Shown here piece after piece: positions 8,241 to 17,535 of a DNA stretch of 64,000 nucleotides. How positions within the stretch are numbered: the stretch's first letter is position 1; each line of letters opens with the position of its first letter. A program made the position numbers and the translations under genes. Source of the DNA: Acidaminobacter sp. Its GTDB lineage: Bacteria > Bacillota_A > Clostridia > Peptostreptococcales > Acidaminobacteraceae. The notes under the pieces are model-generated. The model ran no database searches, had not been told where the DNA came from, and worked only from the letters and a program-made list of their open reading frames with translations. The stretch covers positions 1-64,000 of the forward strand of contig WXFH01000007.1 in the NCBI GenBank assembly GCA_009881125.1, in the 5' to 3' direction.

Positions 8241-11200
8241 ATGTACCTTAAAAAAATAGAATTGAAGGGGTTCAAGTCGTTTGCGGACCGGACCACCATT
8301 GATTTGATGCAGGGGCTGACCTGCGTCGTTGGGCCAAACGGCAGCGGCAAGAGCAATATCACAGATGCCATACGGTGGGTGCTCGGTGAACAAAAGGTTA
8401 AAACCCTTCGAGGCTCGAAAATGGAGGATGTCATTTTCAATGGCACACACCGGCGCTCTGCCCTGGGCGTCGCAGAGGTCTCGCTTCATTTTTCGAATGA
8501 AGACCGCAGATTCCCCATAGATTTCAGCGAGATTGTTCTGTCCCGCAGACTTTACAGATCCGGCGAAAGCGAGTATTTGATCAATGATGCGCCCTGCAGG
8601 TTAAAAGACGTTCGCGAGCTTTTCATGGATACAGGGGTGGGGACAGAAGGCTACTCACTCATTGGACAGGGACGGATCGATTCCATTATCAGCGGCAGCT
8701 CGGAAGACCGACGCATGATTTTTGAAGAGGCGGCCGGTATTGTCAAATATAAGCAAAAGAAAAGAGAAGCGCTCAAGAAGCTCGATAATACTGAACTAAA
8801 CCTTATGCGCCTAGAGGATCTCAGCATGGATCTGAAATCGAGGCTTGGTCCGCTGGAACTGGAAAGTGAAAAGGCTAAAAGTTATATTGCTTTGAGTGAA
8901 GCGCTTCGTGAAATTGAGGTTGCTGTATTTCTGGCGGATTATGACAAGCTGACCGTGAAACTTGACAAAGTACTGGCTGACTACGACCGTGTGTCTGATG
9001 AGAAAACCTCCGAGGAGGCAGCGCTCTCAGAAAAAAGGCTGCGCCTTGAGGCTCTTGAGGCGAAGCTTGGCAGCATGGACCTCCAGTGGCAAAACCTTGA
9101 AGAGGATCGCTTGAAATTTAACAATGAAGACAAGGCGCTGGATGGAGATTTAGCACTATGGGATGAAAAACTCAGAAACGCTGAAATTGAATACGGCAGA
9201 CTACATGAGACCCTGGACCAGGAAAAAGGCGAGCAGGCTGCTCTGGAGGTTGAGTATCAGGCTCTGGTCGCAGCGGACAGTCAAATTGCTGAAAAACTGA
9301 AGGAGTTAAAAGCCATTCTGAATGAGCGTCAGGTATCTATGGAAACCTTGACCGGGGCGTTAGCAGCGCTTGAGTCAGTGGAATCCAGCGCTCGCAGTGA
9401 AGCAATAGCTCTGATTTCCAAATCAGAACGGGCGGCGTCTGAGATTCGCGTCAAGCGCGATTATATGGCTCATCTCGAGCAGCGTATACAGGAGCTGGGG
9501 TCTGAGGCTGCCGGAGCAAAGGCTCAGTTAGAGGCCATTTCACAAAGAATTGGTGAAACGGTCGTCCAAAGAGAACATGCCATGAAGCGTAAAAATGCCA
9601 TGCTCGATAAGTTAGAGGCACAGTCTGCTGTGCGCCAGGCTTCTGCACAAGAAGTGAAAACGCTGGAGGACAAAAAGCGCCAGGAAGAAAATCGCAGACA
9701 CAAACTGGTGGCGGAGCAGGAAGCCCTCGAGAATCTGGAACGTAATTACGAAGGCTATGACCTGAGTGTCAAGCGGTTGATGCAGGACTTGAAAAAAGAT
9801 GCTTCGGGCAATGCCTTACAAGGCGTTCTGGGCGTCCTGGCAGAACAGATCCAGGTTAGCAAGGGGTATGAGACGGCTATTGAGGTCGCCCTTGGCAGAG
9901 GCGCTCAAAATGTCATCTGCGACAATGAGCAGACGGCGAAGCGGCTGATCGAACGGTTAAAAACAAAGCAACTGGGACGTGTGACTTTTTTGCCCCTCGA
10001 CTTGATTGGAAAGCCATCAGCGCAATTTGGAAATTTGTCAGAGTTGAAGGGCTTTGTCGGTATGGCTGACAGCCTGGTGACTGCACCTGACACTATTCAG
10101 GCGGCTGTAAGGCATTTGATAGGCCGTACTGCAATTTTTGAAAGCTATGATGAAGCTGTTTCTGCCTTCAGAAAGACTGGTGGGAAATGGCGCCTGGTGA
10201 CGAAAGCCGGAGAAGTTTTCAGTCCCAGCGGCAGTATTACAGGCGGTTCCAGGCAGCAGTCCGGCGGAGGTGTACTGGCAAGACGCGGGAAGATAATTTT
10301 GCTGACGGAACAGATTGAAGCTCAGACAAGCCATATGATGGACTTGGATCAGGAGATTGCGGCGCTGATGTCCAGGGTTGAGGTTGAAGAACAGGCCAGG
10401 GCGCAATTGACCGCTGACATGACGGCAGTGGATACTGAACTCGCAGGCTTTGAATTTCGAGAGACGGCACTTCTGGAGGATCAGAAGCGTCTGGGGGACC
10501 GGATCAGACGTCTTGGCGCTGAGCATGAGGACCAGAATGCTCATGTGCTTAGAATTCAGGATGAGAATACCACACTTGAAAGAGAGATTGAAGTCTGGAA
10601 AGCTGCATCCTCAGACCTGGAGCGCGTGGTTTTTGAACAGGAGGAAAAGCGCTCTGAACTGAGAAGCGCCTATGAGTCCCTCTCTGATCAGCTTAGCAGC
10701 GTCAGAGTTGAGACTGCAACTCATGAACAGAGCCTGAGTGGCATCACAAGAGAAATTAAACGCATAGAAGACACTTTGCTGCGTTCTAAAGAACGGTCTG
10801 AACTTGCGTCCTCCAGACTGGCGCAACTCGAAAGTGACCGCAGAGAAACCCTGAGACTCAAAGGTGAGAGCTTTGAGAAAAAGATTGAGCTTCGCCTTCT
10901 GCTTCAGAAGCTGGAAGCACAGCGCGCAGAAATTTCAGGGGAACGGGACGCAGGAAAAGCTGAACTTGCAGAACTGCGTCATGCGGTCGGCCGGATCAGT
11001 GAAGCGCTTGAACGTCTGCGGGAAGCGCTGCATCACGTAGAGCTTCAGCGGGAGCGCTGTCTTCTTGAGCGGGAATCACTTTTGACACAGATGCATGACA
11101 AATATGAATTGGATCTGGAGGAAGCGCGTCAGAAGCCGCTGGAAGTAGATTTGAGCTCGGCTCAGTCGCAGACGAAGTCCCTGAGAAACCGGATTAAAGC

Positions 11201-11810
11201 ACTTGGTGACGTGAATATCAGTGCGATCAAGGAATATGAAGAGGTGTCTGAACGCTACACGTTCATGAAAGGCCAGATGGATGACCTGATCCAGGGTGAG
11301 CAGGCACTCAAGAAAGTCATTCGAGAGCTTGACCACGCCATGAAGCAGCAATTCAAAGACTGCTTCACACTGATTGGGGAAGCGTTCCAAAATACTTTCA
11401 AACGTTTGTTCAGTGGCGGTACCGCTCAGGTCAGACTAAGTGATCCGTCTGATCCGCTGGAAAGTGATATTGAAATCTATGTGCAGCCGCCTGGGAAAAA
11501 ACTGCAGCATCTTCATCTGCTGTCAGGCGGAGAGAAGGCATTGACCGCTATAGCGATTCTATTTGCCATTCTTGAGGTCAAACCTGCGCCGTTTTGTGTG
11601 CTTGACGAAATTGAAGCCGCTCTGGATGATGTCAATGTCGATCGATTTGCGCTCTATTTGAAGGACGTATCAGATCAGGCCCAGTTTGTCGTTATCACAC
11701 ACCGCAAAGGCACTATGGAAATTGCGGATGCGCTATACGGTGTCACCATGGAGGAGTATGGCGTTTCCAGGGTGGTCTCGGTCAAATTGGAAGAAATAGC
11801 GGTCAGCTGA
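8241..11810 (+). CDS. smc: SMC, chromosome condensation ATPase
   Basis: SMC, with ScpA and ScpB, organises and segregates the chromosome. The ATG at 8241 follows GGGAGGTG at 8228-8235, giving 1189 residues. The Walker A is GPNGSGKS (31-38); long coiled coils flank a hinge around 510-650 (GVLGVLAEQI, ALGRGAQNVICDN); the ABC signature LSGGEKALTAIAILFAI and Walker B PFCVLDEIEAALDD are near the C-terminus. It is followed 50 bases later by ftsY, the usual smc-ftsY pair. scpA and scpB are not in the window. Confidence 0.97.
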   Translation: MYLKKIELKGFKSFADRTTIDLMQGLTCVVGPNGSGKSNITDAIRWVLGEQKVKTLRGSKMEDVIFNGTHRRSALGVAEVSLHFSNEDRRFPIDFSEIVLSRRLYRSGESEYLINDAPCRLKDVRELFMDTGVGTEGYSLIGQGRIDSIISGSSEDRRMIFEEAAGIVKYKQKKREALKKLDNTELNLMRLEDLSMDLKSRLGPLELESEKAKSYIALSEALREIEVAVFLADYDKLTVKLDKVLADYDRVSDEKTSEEAALSEKRLRLEALEAKLGSMDLQWQNLEEDRLKFNNEDKALDGDLALWDEKLRNAEIEYGRLHETLDQEKGEQAALEVEYQALVAADSQIAEKLKELKAILNERQVSMETLTGALAALESVESSARSEAIALISKSERAASEIRVKRDYMAHLEQRIQELGSEAAGAKAQLEAISQRIGETVVQREHAMKRKNAMLDKLEAQSAVRQASAQEVKTLEDKKRQEENRRHKLVAEQEALENLERNYEGYDLSVKRLMQDLKKDASGNALQGVLGVLAEQIQVSKGYETAIEVALGRGAQNVICDNEQTAKRLIERLKTKQLGRVTFLPLDLIGKPSAQFGNLSELKGFVGMADSLVTAPDTIQAAVRHLIGRTAIFESYDEAVSAFRKTGGKWRLVTKAGEVFSPSGSITGGSRQQSGGGVLARRGKIILLTEQIEAQTSHMMDLDQEIAALMSRVEVEEQARAQLTADMTAVDTELAGFEFRETALLEDQKRLGDRIRRLGAEHEDQNAHVLRIQDENTTLEREIEVWKAASSDLERVVFEQEEKRSELRSAYESLSDQLSSVRVETATHEQSLSGITREIKRIEDTLLRSKERSELASSRLAQLESDRRETLRLKGESFEKKIELRLLLQKLEAQRAEISGERDAGKAELAELRHAVGRISEALERLREALHHVELQRERCLLERESLLTQMHDKYELDLEEARQKPLEVDLSSAQSQTKSLRNRIKALGDVNISAIKEYEEVSERYTFMKGQMDDLIQGEQALKKVIRELDHAMKQQFKDCFTLIGEAFQNTFKRLFSGGTAQVRLSDPSDPLESDIEIYVQPPGKKLQHLHLLSGGEKALTAIAILFAILEVKPAPFCVLDEIEAALDDVNVDRFALYLKDVSDQAQFVVITHRKGTMEIADALYGVTMEEYGVSRVVSVKLEEIAVS

Positions 11811-11860
11811 CAAAGAACGTCGGCCAGTATAATTCGGGCAGAAAGGAAAGGTGATTCAGT

Positions 11861-13174
11861 TTGGCTGGAATATTTAAAAAGTGGATCTCAAAATTAATGG
11901 AAACGCCTGAGGAGAAAGCACCTGAGACGGAGCAGAGCCTGGGTGAAGAGAATACAGGTGAGGCGGCACAGGATATTGTAGCCGTGGATGAACCTAAAGA
12001 AGAAATTGTCGAAGAGACCGTCGTGGAAGCTGAAGAATCAGTCGCTGAGGCAACTGAGTTGTTGCTGGAAGCTGAAGCTGAAACTGAAATTGAAATTATA
12101 GCTGAAGCTGAAGTCGTAGTAGAAACTGAAGTAGAAACTGATGCAGTACTCGAGCCGGGCGTCGCTGATGAGGAACTTGCCTTGGCAGTAGAAGAAGAAC
12201 AGGAATTCTCCCATGAGATACTGGATGCCCCTGAAACGCCAGAGCAACAGACTTCAAGCCTGGGCTTCTTCGAACGTTTGAAGGCGGGACTCAGCAAAAC
12301 CAGTAAAGCCATCACAGACCGGATTGATCTTCTGCTCAATGACTATGGCAAGATCGACGAGGAACTCTATGAGGAACTCGAGGAGATTCTGATCACAGCG
12401 GACATTGGAATGGAAACGACAATGTCCCTGATTGACGACCTCAAAAAAGCCCTGGTGGAACGGCGCATTTCAGATGCCTCTCAGGTTAAAAGCGTACTCA
12501 GGGATGTTATGGTCGATACCCTCAAGGCACACTCGAACAATCATCTGAATCTGGACCAGAGCCCGGCGATCCTTTTTGTGATTGGTGTCAACGGCGCCGG
12601 AAAGACGACGACGATTGGAAAAATTGCCCACAAACTCAAACTGGAGGGCAAGACGGTTATGCTGGCAGCAGCGGACACCTTCAGGGCTGCCGCTATTGAT
12701 CAGCTTAAAATTTGGGGCGAGCGCTCCGGGGTCCCGGTCATTGCGCACCAGGAGGGGTCAGACCCGGCTGCGGTGGTTTATGACGCCATTCAGGCTGCCA
12801 AAGCCAGAAAGACAGATGTTTTGATCTGCGACACAGCGGGAAGGCTCCACAATAAAAAGAATTTGATGAACGAACTGGCGAAAATTTTCAGAGTCATCGA
12901 ACGCGATTTCCCTGAAGCCCAGCGGGAAGTCCTATTGGTGCTGGACGCTACAACGGGTCAAAATGGCCTTCAGCAGGCAAAAATCTTCAAGGAGACCGCC
13001 CAGATTACCGGCATTGCGCTCACAAAACTGGACGGCACTGCCAAGGGCGGCGTCGTTTTGTCCATACTCCACGAGGTCGAAATTCCAGTGAAACTCATAG
13101 GCGTCGGCGAGGGTCTGAACGATCTTCAGCCTTTTGAGCCTGAAAAGTTTGTCAATGCACTTCTGGACATCTAA
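11861..13174 (+). CDS. ftsY: FtsY, SRP receptor GTPase
   Basis: FtsY docks the SRP-ribosome complex at the membrane. The start is TTG at 11861 behind AAGGAAAGGTGA. Residues about 12-130 form a very acidic, repetitive A-region (many EAE/ETE units); the NG GTPase follows, with G1 GVNGAGKTT at about 242-250, DTAGRLHNK, and TKLDGTAKGG. At 437 residues it is longer than the Bacillus protein because of the acidic region. The first residues (MAGIFKKWISKLME) look like a short amphipathic helix, suited to membrane contact. Confidence 0.96.
   Translation: MAGIFKKWISKLMETPEEKAPETEQSLGEENTGEAAQDIVAVDEPKEEIVEETVVEAEESVAEATELLLEAEAETEIEIIAEAEVVVETEVETDAVLEPGVADEELALAVEEEQEFSHEILDAPETPEQQTSSLGFFERLKAGLSKTSKAITDRIDLLLNDYGKIDEELYEELEEILITADIGMETTMSLIDDLKKALVERRISDASQVKSVLRDVMVDTLKAHSNNHLNLDQSPAILFVIGVNGAGKTTTIGKIAHKLKLEGKTVMLAAADTFRAAAIDQLKIWGERSGVPVIAHQEGSDPAAVVYDAIQAAKARKTDVLICDTAGRLHNKKNLMNELAKIFRVIERDFPEAQREVLLVLDATTGQNGLQQAKIFKETAQITGIALTKLDGTAKGGVVLSILHEVEIPVKLIGVGEGLNDLQPFEPEKFVNALLDI
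12071..12142 (+). repeat. Low-complexity repeat in the ftsY acidic region
   Basis: The units GCTGAA, ACTGAA and GTAGAAACTGAA recur about ten times, encoding alternating Glu with Ala or Thr. Such a tract is prone to gain or loss of units and probably explains the length of the acidic region. Confidence 0.75.
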
Positions 13175-13187
13175 AAGGAAAAAGTCT

Positions 13188-13230
13188 TATGCCGATGGTT
13201 GTGGGATCCGCCGCCATCGGCATAGTCTTT
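13188..13230 (+). terminator. Hairpin terminator after ftsY (GCCGATGG family)
   Basis: TATGCCGATGG at 13188-13198 pairs perfectly with CCATCGGCATA at 13214-13224; outer AAAG (13181-13184) and CTTT can extend it. There is no long T-run. The arm GCCGATGG is shared with hairpins after ribF and ftsK. Confidence 0.65.
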
Positions 13231-13269
13231 GAAAGCACCTGAAATCTTCAATCACACTTCAAAAAAGAG

Positions 13270-13298
13270 TTGACAAGCAGGCGTCATTCCCATAGAAT
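13270..13298 (+). promoter_or_regulatory. Sigma-A promoter of the ylxM-ffh operon
   Basis: TTGACA at 13270-13275, a 17-base spacer, and TAGAAT at 13293-13298. This is one of the best promoters in the window and follows directly on the ftsY hairpin. Confidence 0.85.
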
Positions 13299-13365
13299 AC
13301 TTCTGTAAAGTAAAAAACCTTTACTGATACAGTCTTCTTGACTGGTAATATTGGCGGTGGCTCAG

Positions 13366-13731
13366 ATGTTCGACAAAAAAATCAAGCTCGGCAATATGTT
13401 TGAGTTTTACGGACAACTGCTCACTGAAAAGCAGCAGGAAATCCTGGAAGACTATTGCATACTGGACCTGTCCTTCGGAGAGATTTCTGAAGAGCTTGGA
13501 ATCAGCAGACAAGCGGTCTATGATACAATCAAGCGCGCTGAAAAGCAGCTGGACCAGTACGAGGAGAAGCTCGGGCTGGCGGCGCGGTTCGAACAAAGAG
13601 AAAAAGCCATTCGACACCTCGTCGACGGCATGCAGGAGATTGACTTGAAAATTAGGGAAGACGCTGAGGCAGCTGAATTGCTTGAGCGAATCTCCGAGCT
13701 GATCGGGGAAGCGAACGCCATTCTTGAATAG
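13366..13731 (+). CDS. ylxM: YlxM, SRP-associated helix-turn-helix protein
   Basis: YlxM (p13) is a small DNA-binding-like protein always found before ffh; in related bacteria it binds SRP parts and is thought to modulate the particle. The protein has a sigma-like HTH: DLSFGEISEELGISRQAVYDTIKRAE. I chose the ATG at 13366 (121 residues, GGTGG five bases upstream); TTG at 13351 and GTG at 13357 are in frame and cannot be excluded. The C-terminal half is acidic and probably coiled. Confidence 0.9.
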   Translation: MFDKKIKLGNMFEFYGQLLTEKQQEILEDYCILDLSFGEISEELGISRQAVYDTIKRAEKQLDQYEEKLGLAARFEQREKAIRHLVDGMQEIDLKIREDAEAAELLERISELIGEANAILE

Positions 13732-13769
13732 GCTGCTGCAGACACCCGAGTTTTAGGAGGTTTTAACGT

Positions 13770-15104
13770 TTGGTTTTTGAAAGTTTGGCAGATAAACTGC
13801 AAAACACGTTTAAGGCGCTCCGTGGAAAAGGCAAGCTGACGGAAGCGGATGTCAAGGCTGCCATGCGTGAAGTCAAACTGGCTTTGCTCGAAGCGGACGT
13901 TAACTTTAAAATTGTCAAAGATTTTGTTCAGAAGGTCACGGACCGCGCGATTGGACAGGAAGTCATGTCGAGTCTGACACCGGGACAGCAGGTCATCAAG
14001 ATCGTCAACGAAGAGCTGACAACGCTGATGGGTACGACAAGGAGCAAGCTGACCTTTTCATCGAGTCCGGTTTCGGTCTATATGATGGTGGGTCTGCAGG
14101 GTTCCGGCAAGACGACAACCTGCGGCAAGCTGGGCAATTATCTTAAGAAGCAGGGTAAGAAACCTTTGCTCGTCGCCTGCGACATCTACAGACCGGCAGC
14201 GATCAAGCAGCTTCAAGTCGTCGGAGACAGCCTGAGCATTCCGGTTTTCACCATGGGTGAGATCAATCCCGTGGAGATCACCAAGGCGGCTATCAACCAC
14301 GCGAACCGCTATGGCAATGATGTCGTGATTCTGGATACGGCCGGGCGGCTTCATATTGACGAGACGCTGATGAACGAGCTGGTGGAGATCAAGAAGGCCG
14401 CGAGACCGACTGAAATTCTGCTGGTCGTCGACGCCATGACCGGCCAGGATGCTGTCAATGTGGCGGAAAGCTTCAACGCACAGCTGGGCATTGACGGATT
14501 GATCATGACCAAGCTGGACGGCGATACGCGCGGCGGCGCTGCGTTGTCTGTCAAGGCAGTAACCGGCAAACCTATCAAATTCGCGGGCATCGGTGAGAAA
14601 CTGAGCGAACTCGAGGAATTCCATCCGGACCGGATGGCTTCCAGGATTCTGGGTATGGGCGACGTCCTGACCCTCATTGAAAAGGCTCAGAGCAGCTTCG
14701 ATGAGGAATCGGCCAGAAAGCTCGAGAAGAAGATGAAAAAGGGCAATTTTGACTTTGAGGATTTTCTTAGTCAGCTGCAGCAAATGAAAAAGATGGGTCC
14801 AATCGGGGATCTCCTCGGCATGATTCCGGGGCTTGGCAATCAAAAGGCACTTAAGGATGTACAGGTGGATGAGAAGGAATTCGTAAAGCTCGAAGCCATC
14901 ATCCAGTCCATGACGCTCAAGGAGCGACGGGATCCCAACCTGATCAACGGCAGCAGAAAGAAACGCATCGCGGCCGGTTCGGGGACGAGTGTCCAGGAGG
15001 TCAACAAGCTGCTGAAGCAGTTTGAGCAGACCAAAAAGCTCATGAAGCAGTTTTCAGGCATGGACAAGCGCATGAAGCGCGGCGGCATGAGAATGCCATT
15101 CTAG
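13770..15104 (+). CDS. ffh: Ffh, SRP54 GTPase
   Basis: Ffh binds signal sequences and 4.5S/6S RNA and brings ribosomes to FtsY. The start is TTG at 13770 with AGGAGG at 13755-13760; length 444. N and G domains carry GLQGSGKTT (about 108-116), DTAGRLHID and TKLDGDTRGG; the methionine-rich M domain runs from about 300 (MKKMGPIGDLLGMIPGLG, NGSRKKRIAAGSG) to the end (MDKRMKRGGMRMPF). It has its receptor ftsY just upstream and rpsP after it. Confidence 0.97.
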   Translation: MVFESLADKLQNTFKALRGKGKLTEADVKAAMREVKLALLEADVNFKIVKDFVQKVTDRAIGQEVMSSLTPGQQVIKIVNEELTTLMGTTRSKLTFSSSPVSVYMMVGLQGSGKTTTCGKLGNYLKKQGKKPLLVACDIYRPAAIKQLQVVGDSLSIPVFTMGEINPVEITKAAINHANRYGNDVVILDTAGRLHIDETLMNELVEIKKAARPTEILLVVDAMTGQDAVNVAESFNAQLGIDGLIMTKLDGDTRGGAALSVKAVTGKPIKFAGIGEKLSELEEFHPDRMASRILGMGDVLTLIEKAQSSFDEESARKLEKKMKKGNFDFEDFLSQLQQMKKMGPIGDLLGMIPGLGNQKALKDVQVDEKEFVKLEAIIQSMTLKERRDPNLINGSRKKRIAAGSGTSVQEVNKLLKQFEQTKKLMKQFSGMDKRMKRGGMRMPF

Positions 15105-15116
15105 TTAGGAGGATCA

Positions 15117-15136
15117 CGAGGTCATTGACGACCTCG
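15117..15136 (+). promoter_or_regulatory. Short hairpin in the ffh-rpsP gap
   Basis: CGAGGTC at 15117-15123 pairs with GACCTCG at 15130-15136 around ATTGAC. It lies about 40 bases before the rpsP start and does not cover the ribosome site. It may be a processing stem; nothing more can be said. Confidence 0.35.
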
Positions 15137-15177
15137 GTCCAGATAGATTTATTAAAATTTTGGAGGTGATGTATAAA

Positions 15178-15435
15178 ATGGCAGTTAAAATCAGAATGAC
15201 GCGTATGGGTGCTAAGAAAAAGCCTTTTTATAGATTGGTGGTTGCAGATTCGAGAGCTCCTCGAGACGGCAAATTCATCGAGCAAATCGGCTATTACAAT
15301 CCTATTTCTGAGCCGGCTCAGATCAAGATTGACGAAGAAAAGGCCGTTAAATGGCTGAATGATGGCGCTCAGCCTACTGAGACCGTCAAGGCTCTGTTCA
15401 AAAAGCACGGCGTCTACGAAAAACTCGTCAAGTAA
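15178..15435 (+). CDS. rpsP: Ribosomal protein S16
   Basis: S16 is an early-binding 30S protein. The ATG at 15178 follows GGAGGTGAT at 15162-15170, giving 85 residues that begin [19 protein letters not shown], as in all bacterial S16. An upstream in-frame TTG at 15160 lies before the ribosome site and is rejected. It belongs to the ffh-rpsP-khpA-rimM-trmD order seen across Firmicutes. Confidence 0.98.
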   Translation: MAVKIRMTRMGAKKKPFYRLVVADSRAPRDGKFIEQIGYYNPISEPAQIKIDEEKAVKWLNDGAQPTETVKALFKKHGVYEKLVK

Positions 15436-15468
15436 TTTGAAAGCATGACTCGTGAAGGAGGGATCACC

Positions 15469-15699
15469 ATGGGTGAACTTGTCAAAGTCATAGCAGAGGC
15501 ACTGGTCGACCACCCGGAGAGTGTTGAAGTCAAAGAAACAGTCACCTCTCAGTCGGTCATCATTGAGCTCAAGGTATCTCCTGAAGACATGGGTAAAGTG
15601 ATCGGCAAGCAGGGACGCATCGCCAAAGCGCTGCGTACGGTTGTCAAAGCGGCGGCTACACGTGAGAACAAGCACGTCGTCGTCGAAATCATTCAATAA
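15469..15699 (+). CDS. khpA: KhpA, KH-domain RNA-binding protein
   Basis: A 76-residue single KH domain protein (YlqC family) with the GxxG loop in VIGKQGRIAKALRTVVKAA. In streptococci and lactobacilli the homologue pairs with KhpB and binds small RNAs and mRNAs, affecting cell division; that role is transferred by family. The ATG at 15469 has GAAGGAGGGA upstream; an upstream in-frame start at 15445 is before that site. A terminator-like hairpin follows it. Confidence 0.93.
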   Translation: MGELVKVIAEALVDHPESVEVKETVTSQSVIIELKVSPEDMGKVIGKQGRIAKALRTVVKAAATRENKHVVVEIIQ

Positions 15700-15706
15700 C
15701 CTGAAT

Positions 15707-15748
15707 CGGCTCACTTCTCAGCGTTCGCTGGAGAGTGGGCCGGTTTTC
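15707..15748 (+). terminator. Attenuator hairpin between khpA and rimM
   Basis: The arms at about 15707-15723 and 15726-15742 (GGCTCACTTCTCAGCG / CGCTGGAGAGTGGGCC) pair over about 15 bases with a two-base loop and one or two G-U or mismatched positions, then TTTTCT. It ends eleven bases before the rimM ribosome site, so it may reduce transcription into rimM-trmD. Confidence 0.7.
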
Positions 15749-15763
15749 TATGGAGGTATTTTC

Positions 15764-16282
15764 TTGAAAAATAATAAGCCTGACCGTTTTGTCGTCGGAC
15801 AGATTGTCAATACCCATGGACTGCGCGGAGATCTGAAAATCAAGGCGTTTACCTCATCCCTTGATGATTTTGAGGAGTTTGAGACCCTCCTGATTGAGGG
15901 CGAGGGTGACAAAATGTTCAAGGTCGACAACGTGCGTTACGTTAAAGGTCTCGTACTACTTAAGTTCGAAGGCATGGATGACATTAACGCCGCTGAAAAA
16001 TTTAAAAATCGCCAGCTTTACAGACTCCGGTCGGACTACGGCGCGCTGGAAGACGGCGAGCATTTTATTGTAGACTTAATCGGACTCGAGGTCATTGATG
16101 AAAAACAGGGTCACGTCGGGACCATCAAAGACGTCATCACCAACGGTGCCCAGGATCTCTATGTAGTTTCCCGTGCAGGCAAGCCGGATTTCATGATTCC
16201 TGTTGTGGATGCTTTTGTCCGCAAAGTTGAAATTGAGGCGGGCCACGTTCTGGTCAGTCTGATCGAAGGGATGATGGAGTGA
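15764..16282 (+). CDS. rimM: RimM, 16S rRNA processing factor
   Basis: RimM helps mature the 30S head and binds S19. The start is TTG at 15764 with GGAGGT at 15752-15757, giving 172 residues. The N-terminal beta-barrel has VGQIVNTHGLRGDLKIKAFT, and the PRC-barrel domain contains YVVSRAGKPDFMIPVVDAFV. The frame continues far upstream through the khpA gene and hairpin, which is not coding here. It overlaps trmD by four bases. Confidence 0.95.
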   Translation: MKNNKPDRFVVGQIVNTHGLRGDLKIKAFTSSLDDFEEFETLLIEGEGDKMFKVDNVRYVKGLVLLKFEGMDDINAAEKFKNRQLYRLRSDYGALEDGEHFIVDLIGLEVIDEKQGHVGTIKDVITNGAQDLYVVSRAGKPDFMIPVVDAFVRKVEIEAGHVLVSLIEGMME

Positions 16283-17010
16283 AATTTACAGTCCTGACAT
16301 TGTTTCCAGAAATGTTTTCAGCGTTTACCTCGACCAGCATCATGGCGCGCGCTGCCGGGCAAGGACACATTGAGGTGGAATGCGTCAATTTCAGAGAATA
16401 TTCGGATTCCCCCAGCAAACGTGTGGACGACGCCCCTTTTGGCGGTGGCGCTGGACTGGTCATGAAGCCTCAGCCTTTATTTGACTGTCTTCGCAACCTG
16501 AACCTGGATGCCGGGGACCGGGTGGTTTACTTAACGCCTAAGGGCAAAACGCTGACACAGAGTATGGTGGTCGACTTTTCAAAACTTGACCGGCTTGTGC
16601 TCATTTGCGGCCATTACGAGGGGATTGATCAGAGAGTGATCGACACTTTCGTTACGGATGAGATTTCTATTGGTGACTATGTATTGACCGGCGGTGAGAT
16701 TCCTGCCATGGTGCTCATAGACGGCATATCGAGAATGATCGAGGGCGTCCTGAACACGGAGGACTCCCACATGGAAGAGAGTCATTATGACGGCCTTCTC
16801 GAGTACCCCCATTACACCAGGCCGGCAGTTTACGAAGGTATGGAGGTACCGGAGATCCTTTTATCCGGTCATCACAAGAATATTGAGCTGTGGCGGTTTG
16901 AGGAATCTGTCAAATTGACGGGACAAAGACGGCCGGATATGCTGCGCGCCTATCATCAGCGACTGACTGATAAAAAAAAGCGAAAAATCGTTGAAAAGTA
17001 TCTGAAATAG
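16279..17010 (+). CDS. trmD: TrmD, tRNA (guanine37-N1)-methyltransferase
   Basis: TrmD methylates G37 next to the anticodon and prevents frameshifting. The 243-residue protein starts with GTG in a GTGA overlap with rimM. Knot-fold motifs are clear: PFGGGAGLVMKPQPLFD, LICGHYEGIDQRV, and SIGDYVLTGGEIPAM followed by IDGISRMIEGVLN. It is the last gene before rplS, which has its own promoter. Confidence 0.98.
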   Translation: MKFTVLTLFPEMFSAFTSTSIMARAAGQGHIEVECVNFREYSDSPSKRVDDAPFGGGAGLVMKPQPLFDCLRNLNLDAGDRVVYLTPKGKTLTQSMVVDFSKLDRLVLICGHYEGIDQRVIDTFVTDEISIGDYVLTGGEIPAMVLIDGISRMIEGVLNTEDSHMEESHYDGLLEYPHYTRPAVYEGMEVPEILLSGHHKNIELWRFEESVKLTGQRRPDMLRAYHQRLTDKKKRKIVEKYLK

Positions 17011-17011
17011 A

Positions 17012-17040
17012 TTGTGCTCGGCTGTCTGCAATGATATAAT
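17012..17040 (+). promoter_or_regulatory. Promoter and leader of rplS
   Basis: TTGTGC at 17012-17017, 17-base spacer, TATAAT at 17035-17040 with TG one base before it, making an extended -10. The following leader of about 70 bases contains GC-rich short repeats (GGCTGTTCCGCTGGC) that might fold; an L19 autoregulatory leader is known in other Firmicutes but I cannot confirm that structure here. Confidence 0.75.
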
Positions 17041-17118
17041 GAATTTTGTGAATTACGGCTGTTCCGCTGGCGGGTTAGGTCCGTTAATGAACCGCTCTTG
17101 AGAAGGGAGGTTAGCCCC

Positions 17119-17466
17119 ATGAATCAAAACATACTCAAGTCTCTTGAATTAGAGCAACTTAAGTCTGACGTGACGGAATTCGGAGTCGGTGATACGGTCC
17201 GCGTCCACATTAAAGTCGTAGAAGGTAAGCGCGAGCGTATCCAGATCTTCGAAGGCCTTGTGATGAAATTCCAGAACGGCGGTATCCGTGAAACGTTTAC
17301 AGTTCGTAAACTTTCTTCCGGTGTTGGCGTTGAAAAGACTTTCCCGCTTCACTCACCTAAGATCGAAAAGATCGAAGTGACCAGAAGAGGTAAAGTCAGA
17401 AGAGCCAAGCTGAACTACATCAGAGACCGCATCGGTAAAGCTGCGAAGGTCAAAGAAAGAATCTAA
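17119..17466 (+). CDS. rplS: Ribosomal protein L19
   Basis: L19 lies at the 30S-50S interface. The ATG at 17119 has GGGAGG at 17105-17110, giving 115 residues; a TTG at 17098 is upstream of that site. Family motifs include [17 protein letters not shown] (here [17 protein letters not shown]), [11 protein letters not shown], and a basic C-terminus [18 protein letters not shown]. It is followed by a terminator, so it appears to be a single-gene unit. Confidence 0.98.
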   Translation: MNQNILKSLELEQLKSDVTEFGVGDTVRVHIKVVEGKRERIQIFEGLVMKFQNGGIRETFTVRKLSSGVGVEKTFPLHSPKIEKIEVTRRGKVRRAKLNYIRDRIGKAAKVKERI

Positions 17467-17475
17467 GCGAAATTG

Positions 17476-17507
17476 GAGGGACTGTAAAACAGTCCCTTTA
17501 ATTTTTT
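17476..17507 (+). terminator. Terminator after rplS
   Basis: GGGACTG at 17478-17484 pairs with CAGTCCC at 17490-17496 over a five-base loop, followed by TTTAATTTTTT. Confidence 0.88.
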
Positions 17508-17535
17508 ACAAACTCTCTGAAAGGAGGGATAAAGC

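Noticed and set aside
15641..15763. Longer N-terminus for RimM overlapping khpA
   Set aside because: It lies in the khpA coding sequence in another frame and in the attenuator hairpin; the TTG at 15764 has an ideal ribosome site and family-typical length.
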